Source: Rhodococcus maanshanensis NBRC 100610
GTDB lineage: Bacteria; Actinomycetota; Actinomycetes; Mycobacteriales; Mycobacteriaceae
Length of the DNA stretch: 64,000 bases
Direction of reading: 5' to 3'
Assembly: GCF_001894865.1 (NCBI RefSeq)
Contig: NZ_BCXA01000005.1
Location: 62,001-126,000 of the forward strand
The notes beneath the pieces are model-generated. The model was not told where the DNA came from. It did not search any database and saw only the letters and a list, made by a program, of their open reading frames with translations. Below are positions 56,896 to 64,000 of this stretch, in pieces. The translations under genes were made by a program, and so were the position numbers. The number at the start of each line of letters is the position of its first letter. The first letter of the stretch is position 1.

Positions 56896-58038
56896 GTGCC
56901 CGTCGAACGCCTGCTGCCCAGCCAGGAAGCCCGCGACCTGATCGAACTGACCCGCGACGTCGCGGACAAGGTGCTGGCCCCCAAGGTGAACGAGCACGAG
57001 AAGACGGAGACCTTCCCCGAAGGCGTCTTCCCCGCCCTCGGCCAGGCCGGGCTGTTGAGCCTGCCGTATCCCGAGGAGTTCGGCGGCGGCAACCAGCCGT
57101 ACGAGGTGTACCTACAGGTGCTCGAGGAGCTCGCCGCGCGTTGGGCCGCCGTCGCCGTCGCGACCAGCGTGCACAGCCTCTCCTGCTTCGCGCTGGCCAC
57201 TCATGGCACCGACGAACAGAAGTCCCGGTGGCTCCCGGACATGCTGGGCGGCAACACCATCGGCGCGTACAGCCTCTCCGAGCCGCAGGCCGGCTCCGAC
57301 GCCGCCGCACTGAGCTGCAAGGCGACGCCCGTGGACGGCGGGTTCCGGGTCAACGGAGCCAAGGCCTGGATCACCAACGGCGGTCGGGCCGACTTCTACA
57401 CCGTGTTCGCGCGGACCAGCGACGACGGTCCGCGCGGCATCTCCTGCCTGCTGGTGGACTCCGGCACCGAGGGTCTGACCTTCGGCAAGCCCGAGGAGAA
57501 GATGGGGCTGCGCGCCGTCCCCACCACGTCCGCCCACTACGACGACGCCTTCGTCCCGCAGGAACGGCTGATCGGAGCGCAGGGACAGGGCCTGCCCATC
57601 GCGTTCAGCGCGCTCGACTCGGGCCGCCTCGGCATCGCCGCGGTCGCGGTGGGGCTCGCCCAGGGCGCGCTCGACGACGCCGTCGCGTACGCCAAGGAGC
57701 GCAGGGCCTTCGGCAAGCGGATCATCGACCACCAGGGCCTCGGGTTCCTGCTCGCGGACATGGCCGCCGCGGTCGACTCGGCCCGCGCCACCTACCTGGA
57801 CGCGGCACGCAGGCGGGACGCCGGTGTCCCCTACTCGCGCAATGCCAGCGTCGCGAAACTCGTCGCCACCGACGCCGCCATGAAGGTCACCACCGACGCC
57901 GTCCAGGTCTTCGGCGGGTACGGCTACACCCAGGATTTCCCGGTGGAGCGGTACATGCGCGAGGCCAAGATCACCCAGATCTTCGAGGGCACCAATCAGA
58001 TTCAGCGCCTCGTGATCGCCCGATCCCTGGCGGGCTGA
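56896..58038 (+). CDS. Acyl-CoA dehydrogenase (short/medium-chain type)
   Basis: A 380-residue flavoprotein of classic length. GTG at 56896 follows GAAGGAG. Motifs: YSLSEPQAGSDAAAL (FAD/substrate), WITNGGRADFYTVFA, QVFGGYGYTQDFPVERYMRE and IFEGTNQIQRLVIARSL with the catalytic Glu in FEGTNQ. It starts one round of beta-oxidation on an acyl-CoA whose identity is unknown. Controlled by the divergent TetR regulator. Confidence 0.93.
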   Translation: MPVERLLPSQEARDLIELTRDVADKVLAPKVNEHEKTETFPEGVFPALGQAGLLSLPYPEEFGGGNQPYEVYLQVLEELAARWAAVAVATSVHSLSCFALATHGTDEQKSRWLPDMLGGNTIGAYSLSEPQAGSDAAALSCKATPVDGGFRVNGAKAWITNGGRADFYTVFARTSDDGPRGISCLLVDSGTEGLTFGKPEEKMGLRAVPTTSAHYDDAFVPQERLIGAQGQGLPIAFSALDSGRLGIAAVAVGLAQGALDDAVAYAKERRAFGKRIIDHQGLGFLLADMAAAVDSARATYLDAARRRDAGVPYSRNASVAKLVATDAAMKVTTDAVQVFGGYGYTQDFPVERYMREAKITQIFEGTNQIQRLVIARSLAG

Positions 58039-58185
58039 CCGGACCAAAACCATTTCGGTGCTCTACACACAGAAAACCGATGTGTTGCCCATCACGTTGC
58101 ACTTACACTTCCCCCGCTGTCACATTGGTTGAACGATCCACAACGTTGGATCGAGTGCTTGCGCAGACCAGTCGGGAGGTCGCGG

Positions 58186-58566
58186 GTGTCTTCGAGTTCC
58201 GTGAGTGCGATCAGTGGGGCCCACTATCGGGCACTCATCCACAACGTCAACATGCCGGTCATCGTGCACAAGAGCGACGATCACGTTGTCGACGTCAACC
58301 GGGCCTTCGCTGACCTCCTCGGGTATTCACTGCCCGAGGCGCGCGGCCTCGGCCCGCGCCAGTTCGTCCATCCGAGCCTCATCGAAGAACACGATCGCGG
58401 ACACACCCAGTTGATCAACGGTGAGCAACTCGGCCTGTCTGCCGATGTCGACCTGGTGCGCAAGGACGGCGGCGTCATCCGGGTCAAGGTGAACAAATCA
58501 GTCGCCCGCCACAACGCCGAAACCGTCGTGATGACCGTGGTCGAGGGCGTCGCGCGGCAGGGCTGA
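58186..58566 (+). CDS. Single PAS-domain protein
   Basis: A 126-residue protein made almost entirely of one PAS domain (HYRALIHNVNMPVIVHKSDD onward, FADLLGYS, then the C-terminal beta strands). There is no output domain. GTG at 58186 is chosen for GGGAGG 6-7 bp upstream; a TTG at 58129 would add 19 residues without PAS similarity. It could be a stand-alone sensor or interaction module. Ligand and partner are unknown. Confidence 0.75.
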   Translation: MSSSSVSAISGAHYRALIHNVNMPVIVHKSDDHVVDVNRAFADLLGYSLPEARGLGPRQFVHPSLIEEHDRGHTQLINGEQLGLSADVDLVRKDGGVIRVKVNKSVARHNAETVVMTVVEGVARQG

Positions 58567-58584
58567 CCCAGAGCACCGCGTCAC

Positions 58585-59139
58585 TCAGCGCGCGGCGGCC
58601 TCCGCCCTGCGCGCCCGGTACGCCGCCACGTTCGCCCGGTTTCCACAGTTCCCCGTATCGCAGTACCGGCGGGACCTGTTGCGGGACAAGTCGATCAGCA
58701 CCGAATCGCAATCGGGTGCCACGCAGTGACGCAGTCGGTCGAGGTCGCCGACCCGGATCACGTCGACGATCGCCATCGCCGCCTCGGCTCCCATCCGATG
58801 CACCAACGGATCGTCGTCCGCGGTCACGTGCAGATGCCAGCCCCAGTCGCCGTGCTCGGTCAGCCGGGGCATGGCCTTCGCCTCACGGAGCAACGCGTTC
58901 ACGATCTGCGCCGCGTCGCGGTCACTGCCCGACTGCCACAACCGAGCGAGCCGTGGCCGCAGCGACCGCACCGCGCGCAACTCCGACTCGGTGCCGTCCC
59001 GCCTGCCGCTCCAGTCGTGTTCGGTCAGGAACGCGTCGAGTGCGGCCACGTCGGGCAGCAGCTCACGGCCGCCGAGGCCGGTGTTGACCAATGCCGTCGC
59101 GCCGATCAGGGCCCTCTCGGTGTCATGGGCTATATACAC
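58585..59139 (-). CDS. CGNR zinc-finger regulator
   Basis: A 184-residue protein with an N-terminal ABATE-like domain and a C-terminal CGNR zinc finger: Cys in RHCVAPDC, then RRYCDTGNCGNR with the eponymous C-G-N-R. These proteins are proposed DNA-binding regulators in actinobacteria. It is divergent from an EamA transporter, with a perfect inverted repeat between them, and probably controls it. Confidence 0.87.
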   Translation of the reverse strand: MYIAHDTERALIGATALVNTGLGGRELLPDVAALDAFLTEHDWSGRRDGTESELRAVRSLRPRLARLWQSGSDRDAAQIVNALLREAKAMPRLTEHGDWGWHLHVTADDDPLVHRMGAEAAMAIVDVIRVGDLDRLRHCVAPDCDSVLIDLSRNRSRRYCDTGNCGNRANVAAYRARRAEAAAR

Positions 59140-59168
59140 TTTGACTCCTGACGACTCGCCTCATACCG

Positions 59169-59197
59169 TCATGAGTCTAATCAGATTTGACTCATGA
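59169..59197. promoter_or_regulatory. Inverted repeat between CGNR and EamA genes, candidate operator
   Basis: TCATGAGTC (59169-59177) and GACTCATGA (59189-59197) pair exactly across 11 bases. A related GACTC lies at 59149 region. The repeat sits between the two divergent starts and covers the alternative ATG at 59194. Confidence 0.55.
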
Positions 59198-59211
59198 CAG
59201 GAGACGCCGAC

Positions 59212-60207
59212 GTGCACAGCAGTGCGGCCGCTGCGATCCGAACCGGTACCGGCCTGAGCGTGCTCTCCGCCTTCACCTTCGGGCTGTCGGGTCCGTTCGC
59301 CAAGTCGCTGATGGGTGTCGGCTGGTCCCCCGGCGGCACCGTGCTCGCCCGGATCGCCGGTGCCGCCGTCGTGATGCTGGTCGTCGCCGCGATCGCCGAC
59401 CCGGCCGGCCTGCGCACCGCGCACCGGCACGCCAGGACGATCGTGCTGTACGGGCTGATGGCGGTGGCAGGCGTTCAGGCCAGCTTCTTCCTGGCGCTGC
59501 AGTACCTCTCGGTCGGCGTCGCACTGATGATCCAGTTCCTCGCGCCGCTGCTGGTCATCGGCTGGGCATGGGCGACTCGGGGCGAGCGCCCCGGCGCGGT
59601 GACCCTGCTCGGCACGGGACTGGCGCTGGCCGGCGCGGTTGGCGTGCTCGACATGTTCGGGTCCGTCGAGGTCAGCCTCGCAGGCGTCGCCTGGTCTGCG
59701 ATCTCGATGGTCTGCCTGGCCTGCTTCTTCGTCATCTCGGACCGGACGTCCGAGACGTTCAGCCCGCTGGTGCTGACCGCGACCGGGATGAGCGTCGGCG
59801 CCGTCGCGATCGGCTGCGTCGGACTGCTGGGTGTGCTGCCACTGAGCGTGACGGCCGCGGAGACGACCCTCGGGTCGGTCCAGCTGGCGTGGTTCGTCCC
59901 GCTCGCCCTGCTGATCCTCGTGAGCACCGTCGTCGCCTACCTGTCGGGGAGCGCCGCGGTCGCCAGGATCGGGCCGACGTTGACCTCGTTGATCCTGCTG
60001 ACCGAGGTGCTGTTCGCGGTCCTCGCCTCGTTGCTCCTGCTCGGCGAGTCGATGTCGCCCGTCCAGATCGTCGGTGGCGCCGGGGTGCTCGGCGGCATCG
60101 CGCTCGCCCGGCTCGGCGGCGCAGGCGGTCGACGCCCACCGCTGCCAGCGCCGCAGCCCGCCGAGTATGCAGCTACCGACGCACCCTCACGGCCGACGCC
60201 CCGGTAA
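59212..60207 (+). CDS. EamA-family (DMT superfamily) transporter
   Basis: A 331-residue membrane protein with ten hydrophobic helices in two homologous halves, as in drug/metabolite exporters of the EamA type (GVALMIQFLAPLLVIGWAWA, ILLTEVLFAVLASLLLLGE). GTG at 59212 is chosen for AGGAG 7 bp upstream; ATG at 59194 lies inside the operator-like repeat and has no ribosome-binding site. A short Ala/Pro/Thr tail follows the last helix. Substrate unknown. Confidence 0.85.
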   Translation: MHSSAAAAIRTGTGLSVLSAFTFGLSGPFAKSLMGVGWSPGGTVLARIAGAAVVMLVVAAIADPAGLRTAHRHARTIVLYGLMAVAGVQASFFLALQYLSVGVALMIQFLAPLLVIGWAWATRGERPGAVTLLGTGLALAGAVGVLDMFGSVEVSLAGVAWSAISMVCLACFFVISDRTSETFSPLVLTATGMSVGAVAIGCVGLLGVLPLSVTAAETTLGSVQLAWFVPLALLILVSTVVAYLSGSAAVARIGPTLTSLILLTEVLFAVLASLLLLGESMSPVQIVGGAGVLGGIALARLGGAGGRRPPLPAPQPAEYAATDAPSRPTPR

Positions 60208-60228
60208 CTGCACACTCGGCGACGGCGG

Positions 60229-61098
60229 TCAGTCGCCGCAGCAACCGCCGGGCACCGCCCGCACCTCACGGGTGACGGCGTTGCGCTCGGCGAGGTCCTC
60301 GTCGGCCGGGTAGTCGACCCGCACCAGGCTCAGCCCGTGCGCGGGCGCGACCAGCACCGAACTCGACCTCTCGCGCTCCTCCAACAGCCCGACCGTCCAC
60401 TCGACGCTGCGGCGGCCCTCGCCAACCGCCAGCATCGCGCCGACCAGGCTGCGAACCATCGACCAGCAGAAGGCATCCGCGCTGACGTGCGCGGTGACGA
60501 TGTCGCCATCGCGCACCCAGTCGAAGCGCTGCAACTCCCGAACCGTGGTGGCGCCGTCGCGCCGCCTGCAGAAGGCGGCGAAGTCGTGCAGACCGAGCAG
60601 CCCGGCCGACGCCCTTCTCATCGCGTCCAGGTCCAGGTCCTTCGGCACCGAGACGGTGTCGCGGGCCCGCAACGGCTCGACGCCGTACTTCGCCGTGCTG
60701 ATGCGGTATTCGTAGTGCCTGCGGATCGCGGAGAAGCGGGCGTCGAACTCCGCGGGCACCGTGGCGATCGCCTTGATCCGGACGTCCGGCGGCAGGAACC
60801 GCGCGAATCGGCGAACCAGCCGGCTGGGATCGTCCAGCGGCGCCGTGAGGTCCATGTGCGCGACCTGTCCGGCCGCGTGCACGCCCGCATCGGTGCGACC
60901 GGCGACGGTCAGCTCGACCGGTTCGCGGAACACGGTCGACAGGGCCTGCTCGAGCACCCCGCACACGGTCCGGAGCCCGGGCTGGCGCGCCCAGCCGGAG
61001 AAGTCGGTGCCGTCGTAGGTCACATCGAGGCGATAGCGAACGAACCCGCCACCCCCGGAGGGGGCGACGGGTTCGTTGCGAGGTTCTGACGCGTTCAG
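60229..61098 (-). CDS. truA: tRNA pseudouridine synthase A
   Basis: The body carries the TruA catalytic motif [17 protein letters not shown] with the active Asp. It modifies positions 38-40 of tRNA anticodon arms. The family N-terminal strand (here [19 protein letters not shown]) begins before the first standard start codon in frame, GTG at 61023, which would cut it at VTYDG. The only candidate that restores it is CTG at 61098, three bases after the rplQ stop and 6 bp after AAGGA, giving 289 residues starting (M)[13 protein letters not shown] report the CTG start; the GTG start is the fallback. Confidence 0.85.
   Translation of the reverse strand: MNASEPRNEPVAPSGGGGFVRYRLDVTYDGTDFSGWARQPGLRTVCGVLEQALSTVFREPVELTVAGRTDAGVHAAGQVAHMDLTAPLDDPSRLVRRFARFLPPDVRIKAIATVPAEFDARFSAIRRHYEYRISTAKYGVEPLRARDTVSVPKDLDLDAMRRASAGLLGLHDFAAFCRRRDGATTVRELQRFDWVRDGDIVTAHVSADAFCWSMVRSLVGAMLAVGEGRRSVEWTVGLLEERERSSSVLVAPAHGLSLVRVDYPADEDLAERNAVTREVRAVPGGCCGD
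61041..61075 (-). terminator. Hairpin near the start of truA
   Basis: CGAACCCG and CGGGTTCG, with CCCCC and GGGGG inside, form a long stem (61041-61075). It lies 26 bp beyond the rplQ stop, so it may act as a partial terminator or attenuator between rplQ and truA. If truA starts at CTG it is within the coding sequence. Confidence 0.5.
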
Positions 61099-61100
61099 CG

Positions 61101-61646
61101 TTAGTCCTTCTTGGCCTCGTCCGCGTCGGCGGCGGTGGCGGTCTCGTCCTCGACGGCCTCCACGACTGCGTCCGCGTTCTCGACCTCGGCCTCGGTCGCC
61201 TCGGCCTCGACGGCCTCCACGACGTTCTCGGCCGGGGCCTCCTGCGAAGCCTTCACGCGGCGCGCGCGGTTGGCCTCGGAGGTGACGGTCTGCTCCTTGA
61301 CGAGCTCGATGATCGCCATCGGAGCGTTGTCACCCTTGCGGGGGACGGTCTTGATGATGCGGGTGTAGCCGCCATCGCGCTCCGCGTAGAACGGACCGAT
61401 CTCCGCGAACAGGGTGTGCACGACATCCTTGTTGCGGATGACCTTGAGCACCTCACGACGGTGGGCCAGCGTGCCGGCCTTCGCGTGCGTGACGAGCTTC
61501 TCGGCGTAGGGCCGCAGGGCCTTGGCCTTGGCCTCGGTGGTGGTGATGCGACCGTGCTCGAAGAGCGCGGTGGCCAGATTGGCGAAGATCGCCTTCTGGT
61601 GCGAAGCCGACCCGCCGAAGCGGGCACCCTTCTTGGGCTTGGGCAT
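61101..61646 (-). CDS. rplQ: 50S ribosomal protein L17
   Basis: A 181-residue protein. [20 protein letters not shown] and the L17 core fill the first 120 residues; the C-terminal 55 residues are an acidic Ala/Glu/Val-rich tail ([17 protein letters not shown]) typical of actinobacterial L17. Encoded 33 bp after rpoA. Confidence 0.97.
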   Translation of the reverse strand: MPKPKKGARFGGSASHQKAIFANLATALFEHGRITTTEAKAKALRPYAEKLVTHAKAGTLAHRREVLKVIRNKDVVHTLFAEIGPFYAERDGGYTRIIKTVPRKGDNAPMAIIELVKEQTVTSEANRARRVKASQEAPAENVVEAVEAEATEAEVENADAVVEAVEDETATAADADEAKKD

Positions 61647-61679
61647 GATGAATCTCCTAGTAAGGAACCGGTGAGCTGA

Positions 61680-62744
61680 CTACAGCTGTTCGGTCTCGGC
61701 GTAGTCCTGGTCGTTGCCATCGGCATCGTTGAAGGCACCGGCGTCCGTGTCGCTCCAGGTTCCGGTGGCGGCGTCGTAGCCGGCAACGGTGGTCGGATCG
61801 AAGGAGGCCGGGCTGTCCTTGAGGGCAAGGCCGAGCGAATGCAGCTTGACCTTCACCTCGTCGATGGACTTCTGACCGAAGTTGCGGATGTCCAGCAGAT
61901 CGGACTCGGTGCGACCAACCAGCTCGCCGACGGTGTGAACACCCTCGCGCTTGAGGCAGTTGTAGGAACGGACGGTGAGGTCCAGGTCCTCGATCGGCAG
62001 TCCGAAGGAAGCGATGTGATCGGCCTCGGCGGGCGAGGGTCCGATCTCGATGCCTTCTGCTTCGACGTTCAGCTCACGGGCCAGGCCGAAGAGCTCAACC
62101 AGGGTCTTGCCCGCCGAGGCGAGCGCATCCCGAGCAGTGATGGAGTTCTTGGTCTCCACGTCCAGCACGAGCCGATCGAAGTCGGTGCGCTGCTCGACGC
62201 GGGTGGCCTCCACCTTGTAGGTGACCTTGAGCACCGGCGAGTAGATCGAGTCGACCGGGATACGGCCGATCTCGGCGCCGGACGCCTTGTTCTGGACGGC
62301 GGGGACGTAGCCGCGACCGCGCTCGACGACGAGCTCGATCTCCAGCTTGCCCTTGTCGTTCAGGGTGGCGATGTGCAGATCCGGGTTGTTCACCGTGACG
62401 CCGGCCGGAGGCACGATGTCGCCTGCAGTCACGGCACCGGGGCCCTGCTTGCGGACGTACATGGTGACGGGCTCGTCCTCCTCGGAGCTCACGACCAGGC
62501 CCTTGAGGTTCAAGATGATGTCGGTGACATCTTCCTTCACGCCGGGAACGGTGGTGAACTCGTGCAGGACGCCGTCGATACGGATGCTGGTGACAGCAGC
62601 GCCGGGGATCGACGACAGCAGGGTGCGGCGAAGCGAGTTGCCGAGGGTGTACCCGAAGCCGGGCTCAAGGGGCTCGATGACGAACTTCGAGCGGTTGTCA
62701 GCGATGACCTCTTCGGTCAGCGTGGGTCGCTGAGAAATGAGCAT
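61680..62744 (-). CDS. rpoA: RNA polymerase alpha subunit
   Basis: A 354-residue protein: N-terminal dimerisation domain ([40 protein letters not shown]) and C-terminal DNA-binding domain ([20 protein letters not shown]), with an acidic tail. It is essential for transcription. Confidence 0.98.
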   Translation of the reverse strand: MLISQRPTLTEEVIADNRSKFVIEPLEPGFGYTLGNSLRRTLLSSIPGAAVTSIRIDGVLHEFTTVPGVKEDVTDIILNLKGLVVSSEEDEPVTMYVRKQGPGAVTAGDIVPPAGVTVNNPDLHIATLNDKGKLEIELVVERGRGYVPAVQNKASGAEIGRIPVDSIYSPVLKVTYKVEATRVEQRTDFDRLVLDVETKNSITARDALASAGKTLVELFGLARELNVEAEGIEIGPSPAEADHIASFGLPIEDLDLTVRSYNCLKREGVHTVGELVGRTESDLLDIRNFGQKSIDEVKVKLHSLGLALKDSPASFDPTTVAGYDAATGTWSDTDAGAFNDADGNDQDYAETEQL

Positions 62745-62806
62745 GTGGTTTTCCTCCTGTACGGACGTCCGCTATTTGACGCCCACGATGGATGGCGCCT
62801 CCGGCA

Positions 62807-62849
62807 CCGTGCGCCCTCCGACAGCCGGAGCTGTCAGAAAGGCGCACGG
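62807..62849 (-). terminator. Branched hairpin between rpsD and rpoA
   Basis: CCGTGCGCC and GGCGCACGG pair over 9 bp and enclose an inner stem GACAG-CCGGAG-CTGTC. It lies in the 116-bp gap ahead of rpoA. A partial terminator or a protein-binding site are both possible. Confidence 0.5.
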
Positions 62850-62860
62850 GGCACAAGGCA

Positions 62861-63466
62861 TTACTTCGAGTACAGCTCCACGATCAGCTGCTCCTGCAGC
62901 GGAACGTCGATCTGCGCGCGCTCGGGCACATTGTGGACCAGGACGCGGAGGCGACCCGGAACGACCTGCAGCCAGCCGGGAACCGGACGGTCGCCGACGG
63001 TCTCGCGGGCAACCTGGAACGGCAGCGTGCTCAGCGACTTCTCCTTGACATCGATGATGTCGTACTGAGAAACGCGGAAGCTCGGGATGTCGACCTTCTT
63101 GTTGTTCACAAGAAGGTGGCCGTGGCTGACGAGCTGGCGGGCCTGACGACGGGTACGGGCCAGTCCGGCGCGGTACACGACGTTGTCGAGACGGGTCTCG
63201 AGGATGCGCAGCAGGTTCTCGCCGGTCTTACCCGGGCGACGCACCGCTTCCTTGTAGTAGCGGACGAACTGCTTCTCCATGACGCCGTAGGTGAAGCGAG
63301 CCTTCTGCTTCTCCTGCAGCTGGAGCAGGTACTCGCTCTCCTTGATCCGCGCGCGGCCGTGCTGGCCCGGCGGGTAGGGGCGACGCTCGAACGCCTGGTC
63401 TCCTCCGACGAGGTCGACGCGCAGACGACGCGACTTGCGGGTGATGGGGCCGGTATAACGTGCCAT
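62861..63466 (-). CDS. rpsD: 30S ribosomal protein S4
   Basis: A 201-residue protein starting MARYTGPITRKSRRLRVDLV with an S4 RNA-binding domain (ETRLDNVVYRAGLARTRRQA). The N-terminal region lacks the zinc-binding Cys cluster found in some S4 proteins. S4 nucleates 30S assembly. In operon with rpsM, rpsK, rpoA and rplQ. Confidence 0.98.
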   Translation of the reverse strand: MARYTGPITRKSRRLRVDLVGGDQAFERRPYPPGQHGRARIKESEYLLQLQEKQKARFTYGVMEKQFVRYYKEAVRRPGKTGENLLRILETRLDNVVYRAGLARTRRQARQLVSHGHLLVNNKKVDIPSFRVSQYDIIDVKEKSLSTLPFQVARETVGDRPVPGWLQVVPGRLRVLVHNVPERAQIDVPLQEQLIVELYSK

Positions 63467-63487
63467 TTTCTAAACCTTTCCTTCCCG

Positions 63488-63898
63488 CTAGACCCGACGC
63501 CGCTTGGGCGGACGGCAGCCGTTGTGCGGCTGAGGGGTGACATCGGAGATGGTGCCGACCTCGAGGCCAGCAGCCTGCAGCGAGCGGATCGCGGTCTCGC
63601 GTCCCGAGCCGGGGCCCTTGACGAAGACGTCGACCTTCTTCACGCCGTGCTCCTGCGCCTTGCGGGCAGCGCTCTCGGCGGCCAGCTGAGCGGCGAACGG
63701 GGTCGACTTACGCGAACCCTTGAAGCCCACGTGGCCCGAGGACGCCCAGGAGATGACGTTGCCGGACGGGTCCGTGATGGACACGATGGTGTTGTTGAAG
63801 GTGCTCTTGATGTGAGCTGCGCCGTGCGGGACGTTCTTCTTGTCCCTGCGACGTGCCTTCTGGGTCTTCTTCGGACCGGTGCGTGACTTAGGGGGCAT
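63488..63898 (-). CDS. rpsK: 30S ribosomal protein S11
   Basis: A 136-residue protein starting [20 protein letters not shown] and ending [13 protein letters not shown], the usual S11 termini. It forms part of the mRNA exit platform. Its start codon overlaps the rpsM stop by one base (TAATG). Confidence 0.98.
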   Translation of the reverse strand: MPPKSRTGPKKTQKARRRDKKNVPHGAAHIKSTFNNTIVSITDPSGNVISWASSGHVGFKGSRKSTPFAAQLAAESAARKAQEHGVKKVDVFVKGPGSGRETAIRSLQAAGLEVGTISDVTPQPHNGCRPPKRRRV

Positions 63899-64000
63899 TA
63901 CTTCGCCTTCTTCTTGCCGGCAATGGTGCGCTTGGGGCCCTTACGGGTGCGCGCGTTGGTCTTGGTGCGCTGTCCACGCACGGGCAGACCACGACGGTGG
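63898..64000 (-). CDS. rpsM: 30S ribosomal protein S13 (C-terminal end only)
   Basis: The window holds the last 33 codons: [20 protein letters not shown] followed by [13 protein letters not shown] and a TAA stop. This is the basic C-terminal tail of S13 that contacts the P-site tRNA. The gene runs off the window edge. Confidence 0.95.

Overview
This window comes from a high-GC actinobacterium of the mycolic-acid lineage (order Mycobacteriales, most like Rhodococcus or Nocardia). The evidence is an ESX-4-type type VII secretion locus, a GroEL1-type chaperonin with a His-rich tail, an NsrR-like Rrf2 regulator, a FadE5-like dehydrogenase, and a gene order that follows, from memory, the M. tuberculosis Rv3417c-Rv3460c segment: groEL1, groES, tsaD, rimI, tsaB, tsaE, alr, nnr, glmS, Rv3438-Rv3440c-like genes, glmM, rpsI, rplM, ESX-4, truA, rplQ, rpoA, rpsD, rpsK, rpsM. 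The species cannot be fixed from the sequence alone.

Layout. 1-0.66 kb: 3' part of an anti-sigma-K-type gene. 0.69-4.03 kb: an inserted block bounded by two 14-bp IS30-type ends. It holds a plasmid RepB-like gene, a secreted serine protease with Ig-like domains, and a dead IS30 transposase remnant. The block sits inside what looks like the old hairpin terminator between the anti-sigma gene and groEL. 4.1-6.3 kb: groES-groEL with a CIRCE operator. 6.3-10.2 kb: TetR/DoxX pair, Tat-exported metallophosphoesterase, NsrR-like sensor, two-TM ion channel. 10.2-16.6 kb: a coupled block nnr, alr, hydrolase, tsaE, tsaB, rimI, tsaD. It serves tRNA t6A modification, D-alanine supply and NAD(P)HX repair. 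16.6-32 kb: cupredoxin, glmS, sialidase-like protein, PhaC-like hydrolase, a three-gene ESX-associated cluster, beta-oxidation genes, a secreted phosphatase, regulators and glmM. 32-33.3 kb: rplM-rpsI. 33.3-35.4 kb: rocD plus a DDAH-like hydrolase. 35.5-48 kb: the ESX-4 locus (two WXG100 proteins, a frameshifted type VII-associated gene, eccC, eccD, mycP, eccB, eccE).

48.6-49.9 kb: an intact IS30-family element that has split another hairpin terminator. 49.9-56.1 kb: four tandem paralogous genes for secreted Ig-like repeat proteins. They share signal peptides, an N-terminal adhesin-like domain, about 92-residue Ig-like repeats and a common C-terminal Gly/Ser-rich tail ending in Phe-Gly-Ser. 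56.2-60.2 kb: TetR/acyl-CoA dehydrogenase pair, PAS protein, CGNR regulator/EamA transporter pair. 60.2-64 kb: truA, rplQ, rpoA, rpsD, rpsK and the end of rpsM.

Most notable points: (1) IS30 ends that carried a plasmid/protease passenger into a terminator, and a second copy that did the same; (2) a 48-bp perfect palindrome built from two IS30 ends; (3) the four-gene Ig-like surface-protein cluster with mosaic repeats and a shared FGS C-terminus; (4) a truA gene whose full-length start appears to be CTG; (5) a one-base frameshift in the type VII-associated gene of an otherwise intact ESX-4 locus that includes eccE.
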